64,000 nucleotides of DNA. Origin: Sphingomonas sp. BK580 (GTDB taxonomy: Bacteria; Pseudomonadota; Alphaproteobacteria; Sphingomonadales; Sphingomonadaceae). This document shows, piece by piece, positions 8,332 to 16,350 of the stretch (the first letter of the stretch is position 1; each line of letters starts with the position of its first letter). Location: NCBI RefSeq assembly GCF_014194975.1, contig NZ_JACIAY010000002.1:248001-312000 (forward strand). The letters run 5' to 3'. Both the position numbers and the translations under genes were made by a program. The notes below the pieces were generated by a model. It searched no databases. It was given only the letters and a program-made list of their open reading frames with translations, and had not been told where the DNA came from.

Positions 8332-8674
8332 CGCTGATTCTCCTCGTCTGCGAGCCGCGATAGCCGATGAGCGAGGGCTTCTCCTCCGTCAACGGAGCCG
8401 AAGATGCGGTTCGGCGACGTCGCTGCACCGCGCCTCGCGCGAAGCCTCGGCCGCGACCAGGGTCGAGACGCCGTGCTCGTCATAGCGCGTCGGGCACCCG
8501 CACACCGGCTGGAGGCGGGGACACCGTGCAGACCATGTGAACACTCGAGAAGCGGTCGAACGGTCGCGTCACGGGTGGCGACGGCAACCGCGCGCACATC
8601 AGCAGGGCTATCGGCGCGGCGGACGAGGTCGGCTCACGTCTTTCCCGTCGCTCCCCGCGCCGCCGCATGGGCCT
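8332..8674. other. intergenic region without a recognisable gene
   Basis: 343 bases between the end of dinB and the start of the AroE-like gene, both on the minus strand. No open frame with family resemblance or a ribosome site was seen. It should contain the promoter of the AroE-like gene near its left end's opposite strand and the dinB 3' region. Confidence 0.35.
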
Positions 8675-9751
8675 TCACCCGAGCGGCAGCGCCGCCTGCG
8701 CCGGCACCTCGTCGCGTTGCAGCCCCGAGAGCGTCAGGCCCAGCAGCCTGACTCCACCCTCCACCGGCAGGAGCGGCGCCAACAGCGTGCGACCGATCGC
8801 CACCAGTTGCGCGCGGTCCCGGATCGGCGTCGCCAGCGAGCGCGCGCGCGTGATCGTCGCGAAGTCGGCGCGGCGCAGCTTGAGCGTCACGGTGCGGCCG
8901 CGCGCTTCGGCGCGCTCGATCCGCGCCCATGCCGCGTCGGCGACGCGCTCGAGCGCCGCCTCGATCGCGGCCGTCTCGGACAGGTTGCTCTCGAACGTGC
9001 GCTCGGCGCCGACCGACTTGGCCTCGCGGTGCGCGCGCACCGGGCGCTCGTCGATCCCCCGCGCCGCGGCGTGGAGATAGTCGGCGTGGCTGCCGAACTG
9101 CGCGCGCAGGAACGCGATGTCGCGATCGCGCAGGTCGGCGCCGGTCTCGATCCCCAGCCTGGCCATCTTCGCCGCGGTCACCGGCCCGACGCCGTGGAAG
9201 CGCTTGACGGGCAGCGCGGCGACGAAGGCGGCACCGTGCCCGGGCGGGATCACGCACAGGCCGTTTGGCTTGTTCTGGTCGGAGGCGAGCTTGGCGATGA
9301 ACTTATTGTAGCTGACCCCGGCCGAGGCGGTGAGGCGGGTCTCGGCGGCGATGCGGGCGCGGATCTGCTCGGCGATCGCGCTGGCCGAGCCGAGTCCGCG
9401 CGGGTCGTCGGTGACGTCGAGATAGGCCTCGTCGAGCGAGAGCGGTTCGATCAGGGCGGTATAGTCGGCGAAGATCGCGTGGATCTGTCGGCTCACCGCG
9501 CGATAGACGTCGAAGCGCGGCGGCACGAACACCAGCTCGGGGCAGCGCCGCAGCGCGGTGACCGAGGGCATGGCCGAGCGGACCCCGAAGGCGCGCGCCT
9601 CGTAGCTCGCCGCCGCCACCACGCCGCGCGCGCGTGCGCCGCCGACGGCGACCGGGCGCCCGCGCAACTCCGGCGCGTCGCGCTGCTCGACCGACGCGTA
9701 GAAGGCGTCCATGTCGATATGGATGATCTTGCGGGTCGCGGGGGCGCTCAC
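8675..9751 (-). CDS. dinB: DNA polymerase IV (Y-family)
   Basis: 358 residues from a GTG start. The palm catalytic residues are visible in [16 protein letters not shown] and [10 protein letters not shown]. Finger residues ([15 protein letters not shown]), the thumb HhH ([20 protein letters not shown]) and the little-finger domain follow. Pol IV performs error-prone translesion synthesis. The C-terminus (AALPLG) may act as the beta-clamp binding peptide. No alphaproteobacterial LexA box (GTTC-N7-GTTC) was seen in the 71-nt divergent gap to queH. Confidence 0.93.
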   Translation of the reverse strand: MSAPATRKIIHIDMDAFYASVEQRDAPELRGRPVAVGGARARGVVAAASYEARAFGVRSAMPSVTALRRCPELVFVPPRFDVYRAVSRQIHAIFADYTALIEPLSLDEAYLDVTDDPRGLGSASAIAEQIRARIAAETRLTASAGVSYNKFIAKLASDQNKPNGLCVIPPGHGAAFVAALPVKRFHGVGPVTAAKMARLGIETGADLRDRDIAFLRAQFGSHADYLHAAARGIDERPVRAHREAKSVGAERTFESNLSETAAIEAALERVADAAWARIERAEARGRTVTLKLRRADFATITRARSLATPIRDRAQLVAIGRTLLAPLLPVEGGVRLLGLTLSGLQRDEVPAQAALPLG

Positions 9752-9822
9752 GCGCGCGATATAGGGTGTCAGGTGGCCGCGATGCGATGACTTTCGCGCA
9801 GCGATCGGCTAGAGCGCGGGGC

Positions 9823-10485
9823 ATGACCAGCGACCTCCAGCGACCGATCCTCACGCCCCCCGACGGTGCCCAGAAGGTGCTGCTCCACTCCTGCTGCGCG
9901 CCCTGCTCGGGCGAGGTGATGGAGGCGATGACCGCGAGCGGGATCGATTACACGATCTTCTTCTACAATCCCAACATCCACCCCAAGGAGGAGTATCTCC
10001 TCCGCAAGGAGGAGAATATCCGCTTCGCCGAGGCGCATGACGTGCCGTTCGTCGACGCCGACTATGACACCGCCAACTGGTTCAAGCGCGCGCGCGGAAT
10101 GGAACAGGAGCCCGAGCGCGGGATCCGCTGCACGATGTGCTTCGACATGCGCTTCGAGCGCACCGCGCTGTACGCGCACGAGCACGGCTTCCCGGTGATC
10201 ACCTCGTCGCTGGGTATCTCGCGCTGGAAGAACATGGCCCAGATCAACGACTGCGGCGAGCGCGCCGCGGCGCCTTACCCGGGCATCAGCTACTGGACGT
10301 TCAACTGGCGCAAGGGCGGCGGCGCGGCGCGGATGATCGAGATCTCGAAGCGCGAGCATTTCTACCAGCAGGAATATTGCGGCTGCGTCTACTCGCTGCG
10401 CGACACCAACGCGCACCGGGTCTCGCAGGGGCGCGAGGAGATCCGCATCGGCGAACTCTATTACGGCGACGAGCCGAAGGGCTGA
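9823..10485 (+). CDS. queH: epoxyqueuosine reductase QueH
   Basis: 220 residues; ATG 9823 was chosen because the family signature follows soon after. Cys motifs are [10 protein letters not shown] (about residue 23), [13 protein letters not shown] and the C-terminal EYCGCVYS. Conserved [13 protein letters not shown] and [12 protein letters not shown] match QueH, the non-cobalamin enzyme that reduces epoxyqueuosine to queuosine in tRNA using Fe-S chemistry. It is divergent from dinB. A queuosine-precursor transporter lies at 40.9 kb. Confidence 0.92.
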   Translation: MTSDLQRPILTPPDGAQKVLLHSCCAPCSGEVMEAMTASGIDYTIFFYNPNIHPKEEYLLRKEENIRFAEAHDVPFVDADYDTANWFKRARGMEQEPERGIRCTMCFDMRFERTALYAHEHGFPVITSSLGISRWKNMAQINDCGERAAAPYPGISYWTFNWRKGGGAARMIEISKREHFYQQEYCGCVYSLRDTNAHRVSQGREEIRIGELYYGDEPKG

Positions 10486-10809
10486 GGGTGATCCTCCCGG
10501 TTCGGCGGGGAGGGGCCTGTCGCCACGGCACCACGTCCGCCTGAGGCTCAGCGGCGACGGCGAGTGGTGGAGAGCCCGCGCCTTCACGTGGCCTGCCGCT
10601 CGCCGACGTCCTCCAACACCGCGTTCGGCCGTTGTGCAGCTGAGATCGCTCCCAGCGATCGCGGCGTTGTCCGCGGCAGGGCGGCTGGCACTATCCTTCC
10701 CGCGCGCGGAGAGGATCGAGAGGACAGACTGGTTCGCGCCCGTCGTTAACGCTTCGTCCACCTCGCGCTGGCATGCCGGCGACGGAACAACGGGGGACAT
10801 GGCGGCGAC
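10486..10809. other. intergenic region with a hairpin-rich element
   Basis: 324 bases with no supported gene between queH and the parA-like gene. It holds the palindromic element at 10493-10570 and the leader of the ParA operon. Apart from these nothing was recognised. Confidence 0.4.
10493..10570. repeat. REP/BIME-like double hairpin
   Basis: Two inverted repeats lie side by side. CCTCCC / GGGGAGG occupies 10493-10513. CACCAC (10529-10534) / GTGGTG (10564-10569) encloses the central palindrome CTGAGGCTCAG. The layout resembles extragenic palindromes scattered in sphingomonad genomes. Only one copy was noticed in this window, so its repeat status is an inference. Confidence 0.35.
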
Positions 10810-11520
10810 ATGCGCGTACTCGCGATGGCATCGCAGAAGGGCGGATCGGGCAAGACCACGCTCTCGGGGCATCTCGCGGTGCAGGCGCAGCGCGCCGGCG
10901 CCGGGCCCGTCGTGCTGATCGACATCGACCCGCAGGGCTCGCTGGCCGACTGGTGGAACGAGCGGCAGGACGAGTTCCCCGCCTTCGCGCAGACCAGCGT
11001 GTCCCGTCTTGCCGCGGATCTCGAGGTGCTGCGGGGGGAGGGCTTCAAGCTGGCGGTGATCGACACTCCGCCCGCGATCACCATGGCGATCCAGAGCGTC
11101 GTCCAGGTCGCCGAGCTGATCGTGATCCCGACGCGCCCGAGCCCGCACGACCTGCGCGCGGTCGGTGCCACGGTCGATCTGTGCGAGCGCTCGGGCAAGC
11201 CGTTGCTGTTCGTCGTCAACGCCGCCACGCCGAAGGCGCGGATCACCTCGGATGCCGTGATCGCGCTGTCGCAGCACGGCACGGTGGCGCCGATCACGGT
11301 CCACCAGCGCACTGATTTCGCGGCCTCGATGATCGACGGTCGCACCGTGATGGAGGTCGATCCGAAGGGCCGCTCCGCCGGTGAGATCGTCGAGCTGTGG
11401 AGCTATGTCTCCGACCGGCTCGAGAAGAACTTCCGCCGCACGGTGTTTGCGGCGCCCAAGCCGGGCACGACGCCGACGCGGCCGCAAGGGGCTGGCTTCG
11501 GCCGGCGTGTGGTGGCGTGA
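10810..11520 (+). CDS. ParA/MinD-family ATPase
   Basis: 236 residues. The deviant Walker A is KGGSGKTT at about residue 10, the switch/Walker A' DIDPQGSLADWW follows, and Walker B is AVIDTPP. There is no N-terminal DNA-binding domain, as in small type Ib ParA proteins. Its stop overlaps the next start (TGATG), so the RHH protein is translationally coupled. It is not next to a parS or origin. It probably positions a cargo or a protein complex; the SPOR gene in the operon points toward the division site or envelope. Confidence 0.85.
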   Translation: MRVLAMASQKGGSGKTTLSGHLAVQAQRAGAGPVVLIDIDPQGSLADWWNERQDEFPAFAQTSVSRLAADLEVLRGEGFKLAVIDTPPAITMAIQSVVQVAELIVIPTRPSPHDLRAVGATVDLCERSGKPLLFVVNAATPKARITSDAVIALSQHGTVAPITVHQRTDFAASMIDGRTVMEVDPKGRSAGEIVELWSYVSDRLEKNFRRTVFAAPKPGTTPTRPQGAGFGRRVVA

Positions 11521-11906
11521 TGTTCGGGACCAAACCGATGGCCTCGCTCAGCGCCGGGCTGCTCGCGCGCAAGGGGCAGGCGCGCCCGGCGATGCGGCGC
11601 GTCGACACGCTTACGGAGCTGGCACGCGCGGGTGATGAGCTGGGCTGGAACGACATGGGAGAGGCGACGCCTGCCGCACCGCCCGCTGTGCTCGCCGCAC
11701 GCGAGCGGCTGATCGCCCATCTGGGCATCGCGCCGGCGCCGGCCGCGCGCGCGACAGCGCTGGCAGCGGGGAAGCGGGTCGCCTTCACGCTGCGGCTCGA
11801 CGGCGAGCGCCACCGGCGGCTGCGAGAAGCGGCGGCGGCTCGCGGCGTCTCGGCACAGGCCCTGCTGACCGAGGCGCTCGATCGCCTCGCGGCGGACGCG
11901 GCGTGA
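11520..11906 (+). CDS. ribbon-helix-helix protein, partner of the ParA-like ATPase
   Basis: 128 residues. The N-terminal 80 residues are linker-like (Ala/Pro rich). Residues 86-125 (VAFTLRLDGERHRRL, then GVSAQALLTEALDRL) fit a ribbon-helix-helix fold: a short basic strand followed by two helices. RHH proteins are DNA-binding centromere or operator factors, such as ParG partners of small ParA proteins. Start overlaps the ParA stop by 1 nt; stop overlaps the next start by 4 nt. Confidence 0.65.
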   Translation: MFGTKPMASLSAGLLARKGQARPAMRRVDTLTELARAGDELGWNDMGEATPAAPPAVLAARERLIAHLGIAPAPAARATALAAGKRVAFTLRLDGERHRRLREAAAARGVSAQALLTEALDRLAADAA

Positions 11907-13093
11907 GGCGGGTCGCGCTGATCGGCGCGCTCAGCCTGGCGCTGCTCGGCGTCGGTCTGGCGGAGGTGGTCGTGCCCGCGTCGGCGACGAGCGACGGCGG
12001 CGTGCGCACCGCCGATGCCGCGAAGTACGCCGAGCGCGCGCGCCAGGCGCTCGCGCAGCAGCGGTGGAACCGCGCCGTGCGCGACAGCGAGGTCGCGGTC
12101 GCCGATGCCCCCGCGGACGGCGAGCACCGCCGGCTGCTCGGCGTCGCCTATCTGCGCGCCGGCCGCTTCGTCTCGGCGGCGCGCGCCTTCGAGGACGCGC
12201 TGACGCTCCGCGGCGACGACCATGCCGCCGCGCTCGACCTCGCGCTGGCGCAAGTCGCGTTAGGGCGATGGGATCGCGCGCGCGCCACGCTGGCGGCGCA
12301 CGCCGGCGGCATCGCCGCGTCGGACCATGGGCTGGCGCTCGCACTCGCGGGCGACCTGCCGGGAGCGCTGCAGGTGTTGATGCCCGCCGTGCGCCGCGCC
12401 GAGGCCGATGCGAAGACGCGACAGAACCTCGCGCTCACGCTCGCGCTCGCGGGGCAGTGGCCGCAGGCGCGCGCGCTCGCGGCCTATGATCTGCCGGCCG
12501 ACGCGGTGGACCGCCGGCTCGCCGCCTGGGCAGCACTGGCACAGCCGCGCGCGGCGTCGGATCAGGTCGCCGCGCTGCTCGGCATCACGCCGGTGAGCGA
12601 CCCCGGTCTACCGCTCGCCCTCGCGCTCGTCGCGCCCGTCCCGGCGGCGGCTCCGGTCGCGGTCGCCGCCCCGCCGCCACCCGCGTTCGTGTCGCAGATC
12701 GTCCCGCCGACTGCGCCGCCGTTGGTGTCTCGCCCGGTCCCGCCGGCCGCAACCGCACCGACCTCGCGCGCGCCGGTCGCGTCGTACCAGCGGCCGCTCA
12801 GGTCGGGCGGCTACGTCATCCAGCTCGGCGCCTATGAGAACGTCGCGGTGGCACGTGACGGCTGGCGCGGCGCACTGCGGCGCTGGCCCGTGCTCGCGCG
12901 GCTGCGTCCGACAGGGATCCCCGCGGGAAAGGGCAGCACGCGCTATCGATTGTCCGTCGGCGGCATCGCGCGCGGCGACGCGATCGAGCTGTGCCGCGGC
13001 TATCGCGCGCGCGGCGGTCGCTGCTTCGTCCGGCTGGCCGCCGGCGACCGCCCCGCACCGTGGCGCAGGGGCGTGCGGCTCGCGGCTAAGTAG
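11903..13093 (+). CDS. TPR and SPOR domain envelope protein
   Basis: 396 residues from GTG, overlapping the RHH stop. There is an N-terminal signal or anchor (residues 3-22). TPR-like helices follow (about residues 38-200: YAERARQALAQQRW, YLRAGRFVSAARAFEDAL), then a Pro/Ala-rich linker (about 240-300). A C-terminal SPOR domain (GGYVIQLGAYENVAVARDGW to the end) binds denuded peptidoglycan glycans at the septum. Coupling to a ParA ATPase suggests a role in cell division or pole organisation. Confidence 0.8.
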   Translation: MRRVALIGALSLALLGVGLAEVVVPASATSDGGVRTADAAKYAERARQALAQQRWNRAVRDSEVAVADAPADGEHRRLLGVAYLRAGRFVSAARAFEDALTLRGDDHAAALDLALAQVALGRWDRARATLAAHAGGIAASDHGLALALAGDLPGALQVLMPAVRRAEADAKTRQNLALTLALAGQWPQARALAAYDLPADAVDRRLAAWAALAQPRAASDQVAALLGITPVSDPGLPLALALVAPVPAAAPVAVAAPPPPAFVSQIVPPTAPPLVSRPVPPAATAPTSRAPVASYQRPLRSGGYVIQLGAYENVAVARDGWRGALRRWPVLARLRPTGIPAGKGSTRYRLSVGGIARGDAIELCRGYRARGGRCFVRLAAGDRPAPWRRGVRLAAK

Positions 13094-13148
13094 ATGGAAC
13101 GCCCTTCGAAATCGTTCGTTGGCGTAACGAACGGGTGAAGGGGATCGA

Positions 13149-13940
13149 ATGCCATCTGCCGGGGAGGGGCTGCGCGAGCGGGTCGACGCGCTCGCGCCAT
13201 GGTTTCACAATATCGATCTCGGCGGCGGGCTGACCACCGCTCCCGATCACTTCCTGGGCGACTATCCGCGCGAGAAATTTCGCGCCTTCGCCAGTTGCGT
13301 GCCCGATGATCTCACTGGCAAGTCGGTGCTGGACATCGGCTGCAACGCCGGTTTCTACTCGGTCGAGATGAAGCGCCGCGGGGCGGCGCGCGTCGTCGGT
13401 ATCGACTGGGACGAGCGCTATCTCGCGCAGGCGCGACTTGCCACCGATGCGCTCGGCTTCGGCGACAGCGTCGAGTTCCGCCGACTCTCGGTCTATGACG
13501 TGACGACCTTGGGCGAGCGCTTCGACCTCGTGATCTTCATGGGGGTGCTCTACCATCTGCGCCACCCGCTGCTCGCGCTGGACCTGATCCGCGAGCATGT
13601 CGCGCGCGACCTGATGCTGTTCCAGACGATGCAGCAGGGCTCGACCGGCCTCAGCGACGTGCCCGAGGACCACCCGTTCTTCCTGCCCGGCACCTATACG
13701 CCGCCGCCCTATTTCGACGATCCGGCCTATCCGAAGATGCACTTCATCGAGCGCAAGTTCGCGGGCGACTGGACGAACTGGTGGGCGCCCAACCGTGCCT
13801 GCTCGGAGGCGATGCTGCGTGCCGCGGGCTTCGCGGTGGTGGCGCATCCGCAGGATGACGTCTATCTCTGCCGCGTCGCCGACGTGCCCTTTGCGCAGCA
13901 TGGGCCCGCCGCCGTCTATCCGGCCCAGCCACGAGCGTGA
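13149..13940 (+). CDS. CmoB-like SAM-dependent methyltransferase of a sugar cluster
   Basis: 263 residues. The SAM motif I is VLDIGCNAGFYSVEMKRRGA (about residue 58), followed by VVGIDWDERYL and the post-motif FDLVIFMGVLYHLRHP. These are features of the tRNA-carboxymethyluridine CmoB-like group. From memory this resembles the Rta_06860-type methyltransferases found beside sugar enzymes; that is not verified here. Its neighbours are a glycosidase, an MDR dehydrogenase and a Gfo/Idh/MocA oxidoreductase, so a sugar or glycoside substrate is more likely than tRNA. Confidence 0.75.
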   Translation: MPSAGEGLRERVDALAPWFHNIDLGGGLTTAPDHFLGDYPREKFRAFASCVPDDLTGKSVLDIGCNAGFYSVEMKRRGAARVVGIDWDERYLAQARLATDALGFGDSVEFRRLSVYDVTTLGERFDLVIFMGVLYHLRHPLLALDLIREHVARDLMLFQTMQQGSTGLSDVPEDHPFFLPGTYTPPPYFDDPAYPKMHFIERKFAGDWTNWWAPNRACSEAMLRAAGFAVVAHPQDDVYLCRVADVPFAQHGPAAVYPAQPRA

Positions 13941-13953
13941 GGGGAATGAGCGC

Positions 13954-14871
13954 GTGATCGAAGCCGCGATGATCTGGAACGAGCCCAACAACAAGTCGCA
14001 CTGGGATCCGGAAGTCGATCCCGACTGGAGCAAGTTCGCCGACACCGTCTCGCGCGCCGGGGCGGCGATCGCGTCGGTCAACCCCGGCGTGACCCGCGTG
14101 CTCGGCGGCATGTCGCCGATCGATCCGCTGTGGGTGAGACGGCTCGAGGCGCACGGCTGCCTCGACGCCGTCGACGTGCTCGCGGTGCACGGATTCCCGC
14201 TCGACTGGAATTTGTGGTCGATCCACGATTGGCCCGCCAAGGTGGCCGAGATCGAGGCAGTCACCGACAAGCCGGTGTGGGTCACCGAGGTGGGCGTCGG
14301 CTCCTTCGGCGCGGAAGAGGTGCAGGTGTTCGGCGTGGAGAAGACCGCCGAGCTGCTGATCGGGCGCGTGCCGCGGATCTACTGGTACTCGCTGTTCGAC
14401 CTGCCGCAGGAGTGGGGCGCCACCACGCGCCACCGCGAGGCCGAGGGGTCGAGCTACTACCGCCACTTCTACATGGGGCTGATCCGCGCCGACGGCACGC
14501 CGAAGCCGTCGCTCGACAGCTATGCCAAGGTGGCGAGCGAGATGGGGCTGATGCAATGGTTCCATTTCGAGGACCCGCGGCTCGATGATGCCGTCGAGTG
14601 GATGAAGCGGCTGGGGACGAAGAAGCTGCGCACCGGTCTGAGCTGGGCCGACAGCTTCCGGCCCAACGCGGTCGACTGGTTCGACCGGCAGATGGAGGCG
14701 CTCGCCGACTTCGATACGACGGTGACCTTCTGCTTCACGCCCGAACATCTCGGCATCCAGCCGCATCACACCAGCGCGGCGCGCGACCCGCAGGCGTTCG
14801 CCGATTTCTGCGCGTGGATGATCGACCGCTACGCGCCCGCCGACGTCACGCGCCAGGCGGCGCTGGCGTAA
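13954..14871 (+). CDS. clan GH-A glycosidase (GH39-like), apparently circularly permuted
   Basis: 305 residues from GTG 13954, 13 nt after the methyltransferase stop. The acid/base motif MIWNEPNN is at residue 10, normally near residue 150-170. The probable nucleophile is E112 in VWVTEVGVG, then WYSLFDLP (strand 8) and GLIRADGTPKPSLDSY, which usually ends such barrels. After that come segments that normally open the barrel: KKLRTGLSW, VDWFDRQMEALADF, TVTFCFTPEHLG and FADFCAWMIDRY. The strand order is therefore 4-8 then 1-3. No signal peptide, so cytoplasmic. Sugar specificity unknown. Its 3' end overlaps the convergent DUF1003 gene by 26 bp. Confidence 0.75.
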   Translation: MIEAAMIWNEPNNKSHWDPEVDPDWSKFADTVSRAGAAIASVNPGVTRVLGGMSPIDPLWVRRLEAHGCLDAVDVLAVHGFPLDWNLWSIHDWPAKVAEIEAVTDKPVWVTEVGVGSFGAEEVQVFGVEKTAELLIGRVPRIYWYSLFDLPQEWGATTRHREAEGSSYYRHFYMGLIRADGTPKPSLDSYAKVASEMGLMQWFHFEDPRLDDAVEWMKRLGTKKLRTGLSWADSFRPNAVDWFDRQMEALADFDTTVTFCFTPEHLGIQPHHTSAARDPQAFADFCAWMIDRYAPADVTRQAALA

Positions 14872-15355
14872 CCTGGTCGAGCGTGTCGAGCACGTCCTCG
14901 GCGCGCACGTCGCGCTCGATCTCGGCGGTATCCTCCGGCGGCTCGACACCGACCCGCTCGGCGATCTGCCGGACGAGGGCGGTGAGCCGCGAGAGTTCAT
15001 GCTCGGCGAGCAGGTTGATGTGGAGGTCCAGGTCGGCGCGGGCCTGCGCCTGTGCGGCCATGCGGTTCTGGCTGATGAGGACGAACGTGGACAGGAAGAT
15101 CGCCTCCACCGACGCGATCATCGCCAGCACGACGAAGGTCGGGTCGAACTTGGGCGACAGCCACAGGTTCCACACGATCCAGCCGCCGAAGAAGGTCAGG
15201 TGCAGCGCGACGAAGATCATCGACCCCGTGAAGGCGGTGATCCGTCCCGCCAGTCGGTCCGACCACGGCGCCTCGGCCTCGACACGGCGCTGGCGCTCGG
15301 CGAGGCGGTGGATGTTGTCGGCGAGAGCGCCGTTGAGATCACGCGGTTCATTCAT
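14846..15355 (-). CDS. DUF1003 membrane protein
   Basis: 169 residues starting MNEPRDLNGAL. Two membrane helices are present (about residues 44-64 and 78-98), with the DUF1003 pattern FTGSMIFVALHLTFFGGWIVWN and FVVLAMIASVEAIFLSTFVLISQNRM. A cytoplasmic helical tail follows. Function unknown. It is the only minus-strand gene inside the sugar cluster: divergent from the MDR gene (35 nt between starts) and overlapping the glycosidase 3' end. Confidence 0.85.
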   Translation of the reverse strand: MNEPRDLNGALADNIHRLAERQRRVEAEAPWSDRLAGRITAFTGSMIFVALHLTFFGGWIVWNLWLSPKFDPTFVVLAMIASVEAIFLSTFVLISQNRMAAQAQARADLDLHINLLAEHELSRLTALVRQIAERVGVEPPEDTAEIERDVRAEDVLDTLDQVTPAPPGA

Positions 15356-15390
15356 GGAAAGTCCAACGATTGTCGTACGATAATGGAAGC

Positions 15391-16350
15391 ATGATGGGCG
15401 CCGCCGTGCTGGTGGCGCCGCGACGGTTCGAGGTGCGCGACGCACCGCTACCGCAGCCGGGCGCGGGCGAGGTGCGCGTGCGGCTCGAAGGCTGCGGTGT
15501 GTGCGCCTCGAACGTCGAGCCGTGGGAGGGGCAGCCGTGGTCGACCTATCCCACCGAGGCCGGCGGGATGGGGCATGAGGGCTGGGGCGTCGTCGACGCG
15601 CTGGGCGAGGGCGTCAGCGATGTCTCGCTCGGCGAGCGGGTCACGATGCTGTCGGCCCACAGCTTCGCGCCGTACGACGTGGCGGCGGTGGACCAGCTGG
15701 TGCGACTCCCGGCGGCGCTCGACGGGAGCGCTTTCCCGGGTGAGCCGCTGGCGTGCGCGATGAACATCTTCCGCCGCAGCGCGATCGAGCCCGGTCAGAC
15801 CGTGGCGATCGTCGGCATCGGCTTCCTCGGCGCGGTGTTGACGAAGTTGGCGAGCGACGCGGGCGCGCGGGTGATCGCGATCTCGCGGCGGCCTGAGTCG
15901 CTCGCGCTCGCGACCCGCTACGGTGCCGCCGAGACGATCGCGATGGACGACCACTGGGCGATCATCGAACGCGTCAGGCAGCTCACCGGCGAGGCGCTGT
16001 GCGAGCGCGTGATCGAGGCGGTCGGCAAGCAATGGCCGCTCGACCTCGCCTCGGCGATCACCGGATTCGGCGGGCGGCTGATCGTGGCGGGCTATCACCA
16101 GGACGGGCCGCGCCAGGTCAACATGCAGGACTGGAACTGGAAGGGCATCGACGTGATCAACGCGCACGAGCGCGACCCGCGCGTCAACCGGCGCGGCCTG
16201 GAAGAAGCGGTCGAGGCGGTGGCGAGCGGGCGGGTCGATCTCGCGCCGCTGCTGACTCATCATTACCCGCTCGGCGAGCTCGACACCGCGATCGCGGCGA
16301 CGCGCGACAAGCCGCTCGGCTTCGTCAAGGCGGTGATCGACCTTGGGTAG
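15391..16350 (+). CDS. MDR-family alcohol/sugar dehydrogenase
   Basis: 319 residues from ATG 15391, with GGAAG 5 nt upstream; ATG 15394 is an alternative. The GroES-like N-terminal domain carries catalytic-zinc candidates in CGVCASNV and GHEGWGVV. The structural-zinc lobe with four Cys is absent. The Rossmann loop is VGIGFLGAVLTKLA. Such enzymes oxidise alcohol groups of polyols or sugars with NAD(P). The downstream oxidoreductase starts inside its last codons. Confidence 0.8.
   Translation: MMGAAVLVAPRRFEVRDAPLPQPGAGEVRVRLEGCGVCASNVEPWEGQPWSTYPTEAGGMGHEGWGVVDALGEGVSDVSLGERVTMLSAHSFAPYDVAAVDQLVRLPAALDGSAFPGEPLACAMNIFRRSAIEPGQTVAIVGIGFLGAVLTKLASDAGARVIAISRRPESLALATRYGAAETIAMDDHWAIIERVRQLTGEALCERVIEAVGKQWPLDLASAITGFGGRLIVAGYHQDGPRQVNMQDWNWKGIDVINAHERDPRVNRRGLEEAVEAVASGRVDLAPLLTHHYPLGELDTAIAATRDKPLGFVKAVIDLG

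Noticed and set aside
9752..9822. LexA/SOS box upstream of dinB
   Set aside because: No GTTC-N7-GTTC or close match in the 71-nt divergent gap.
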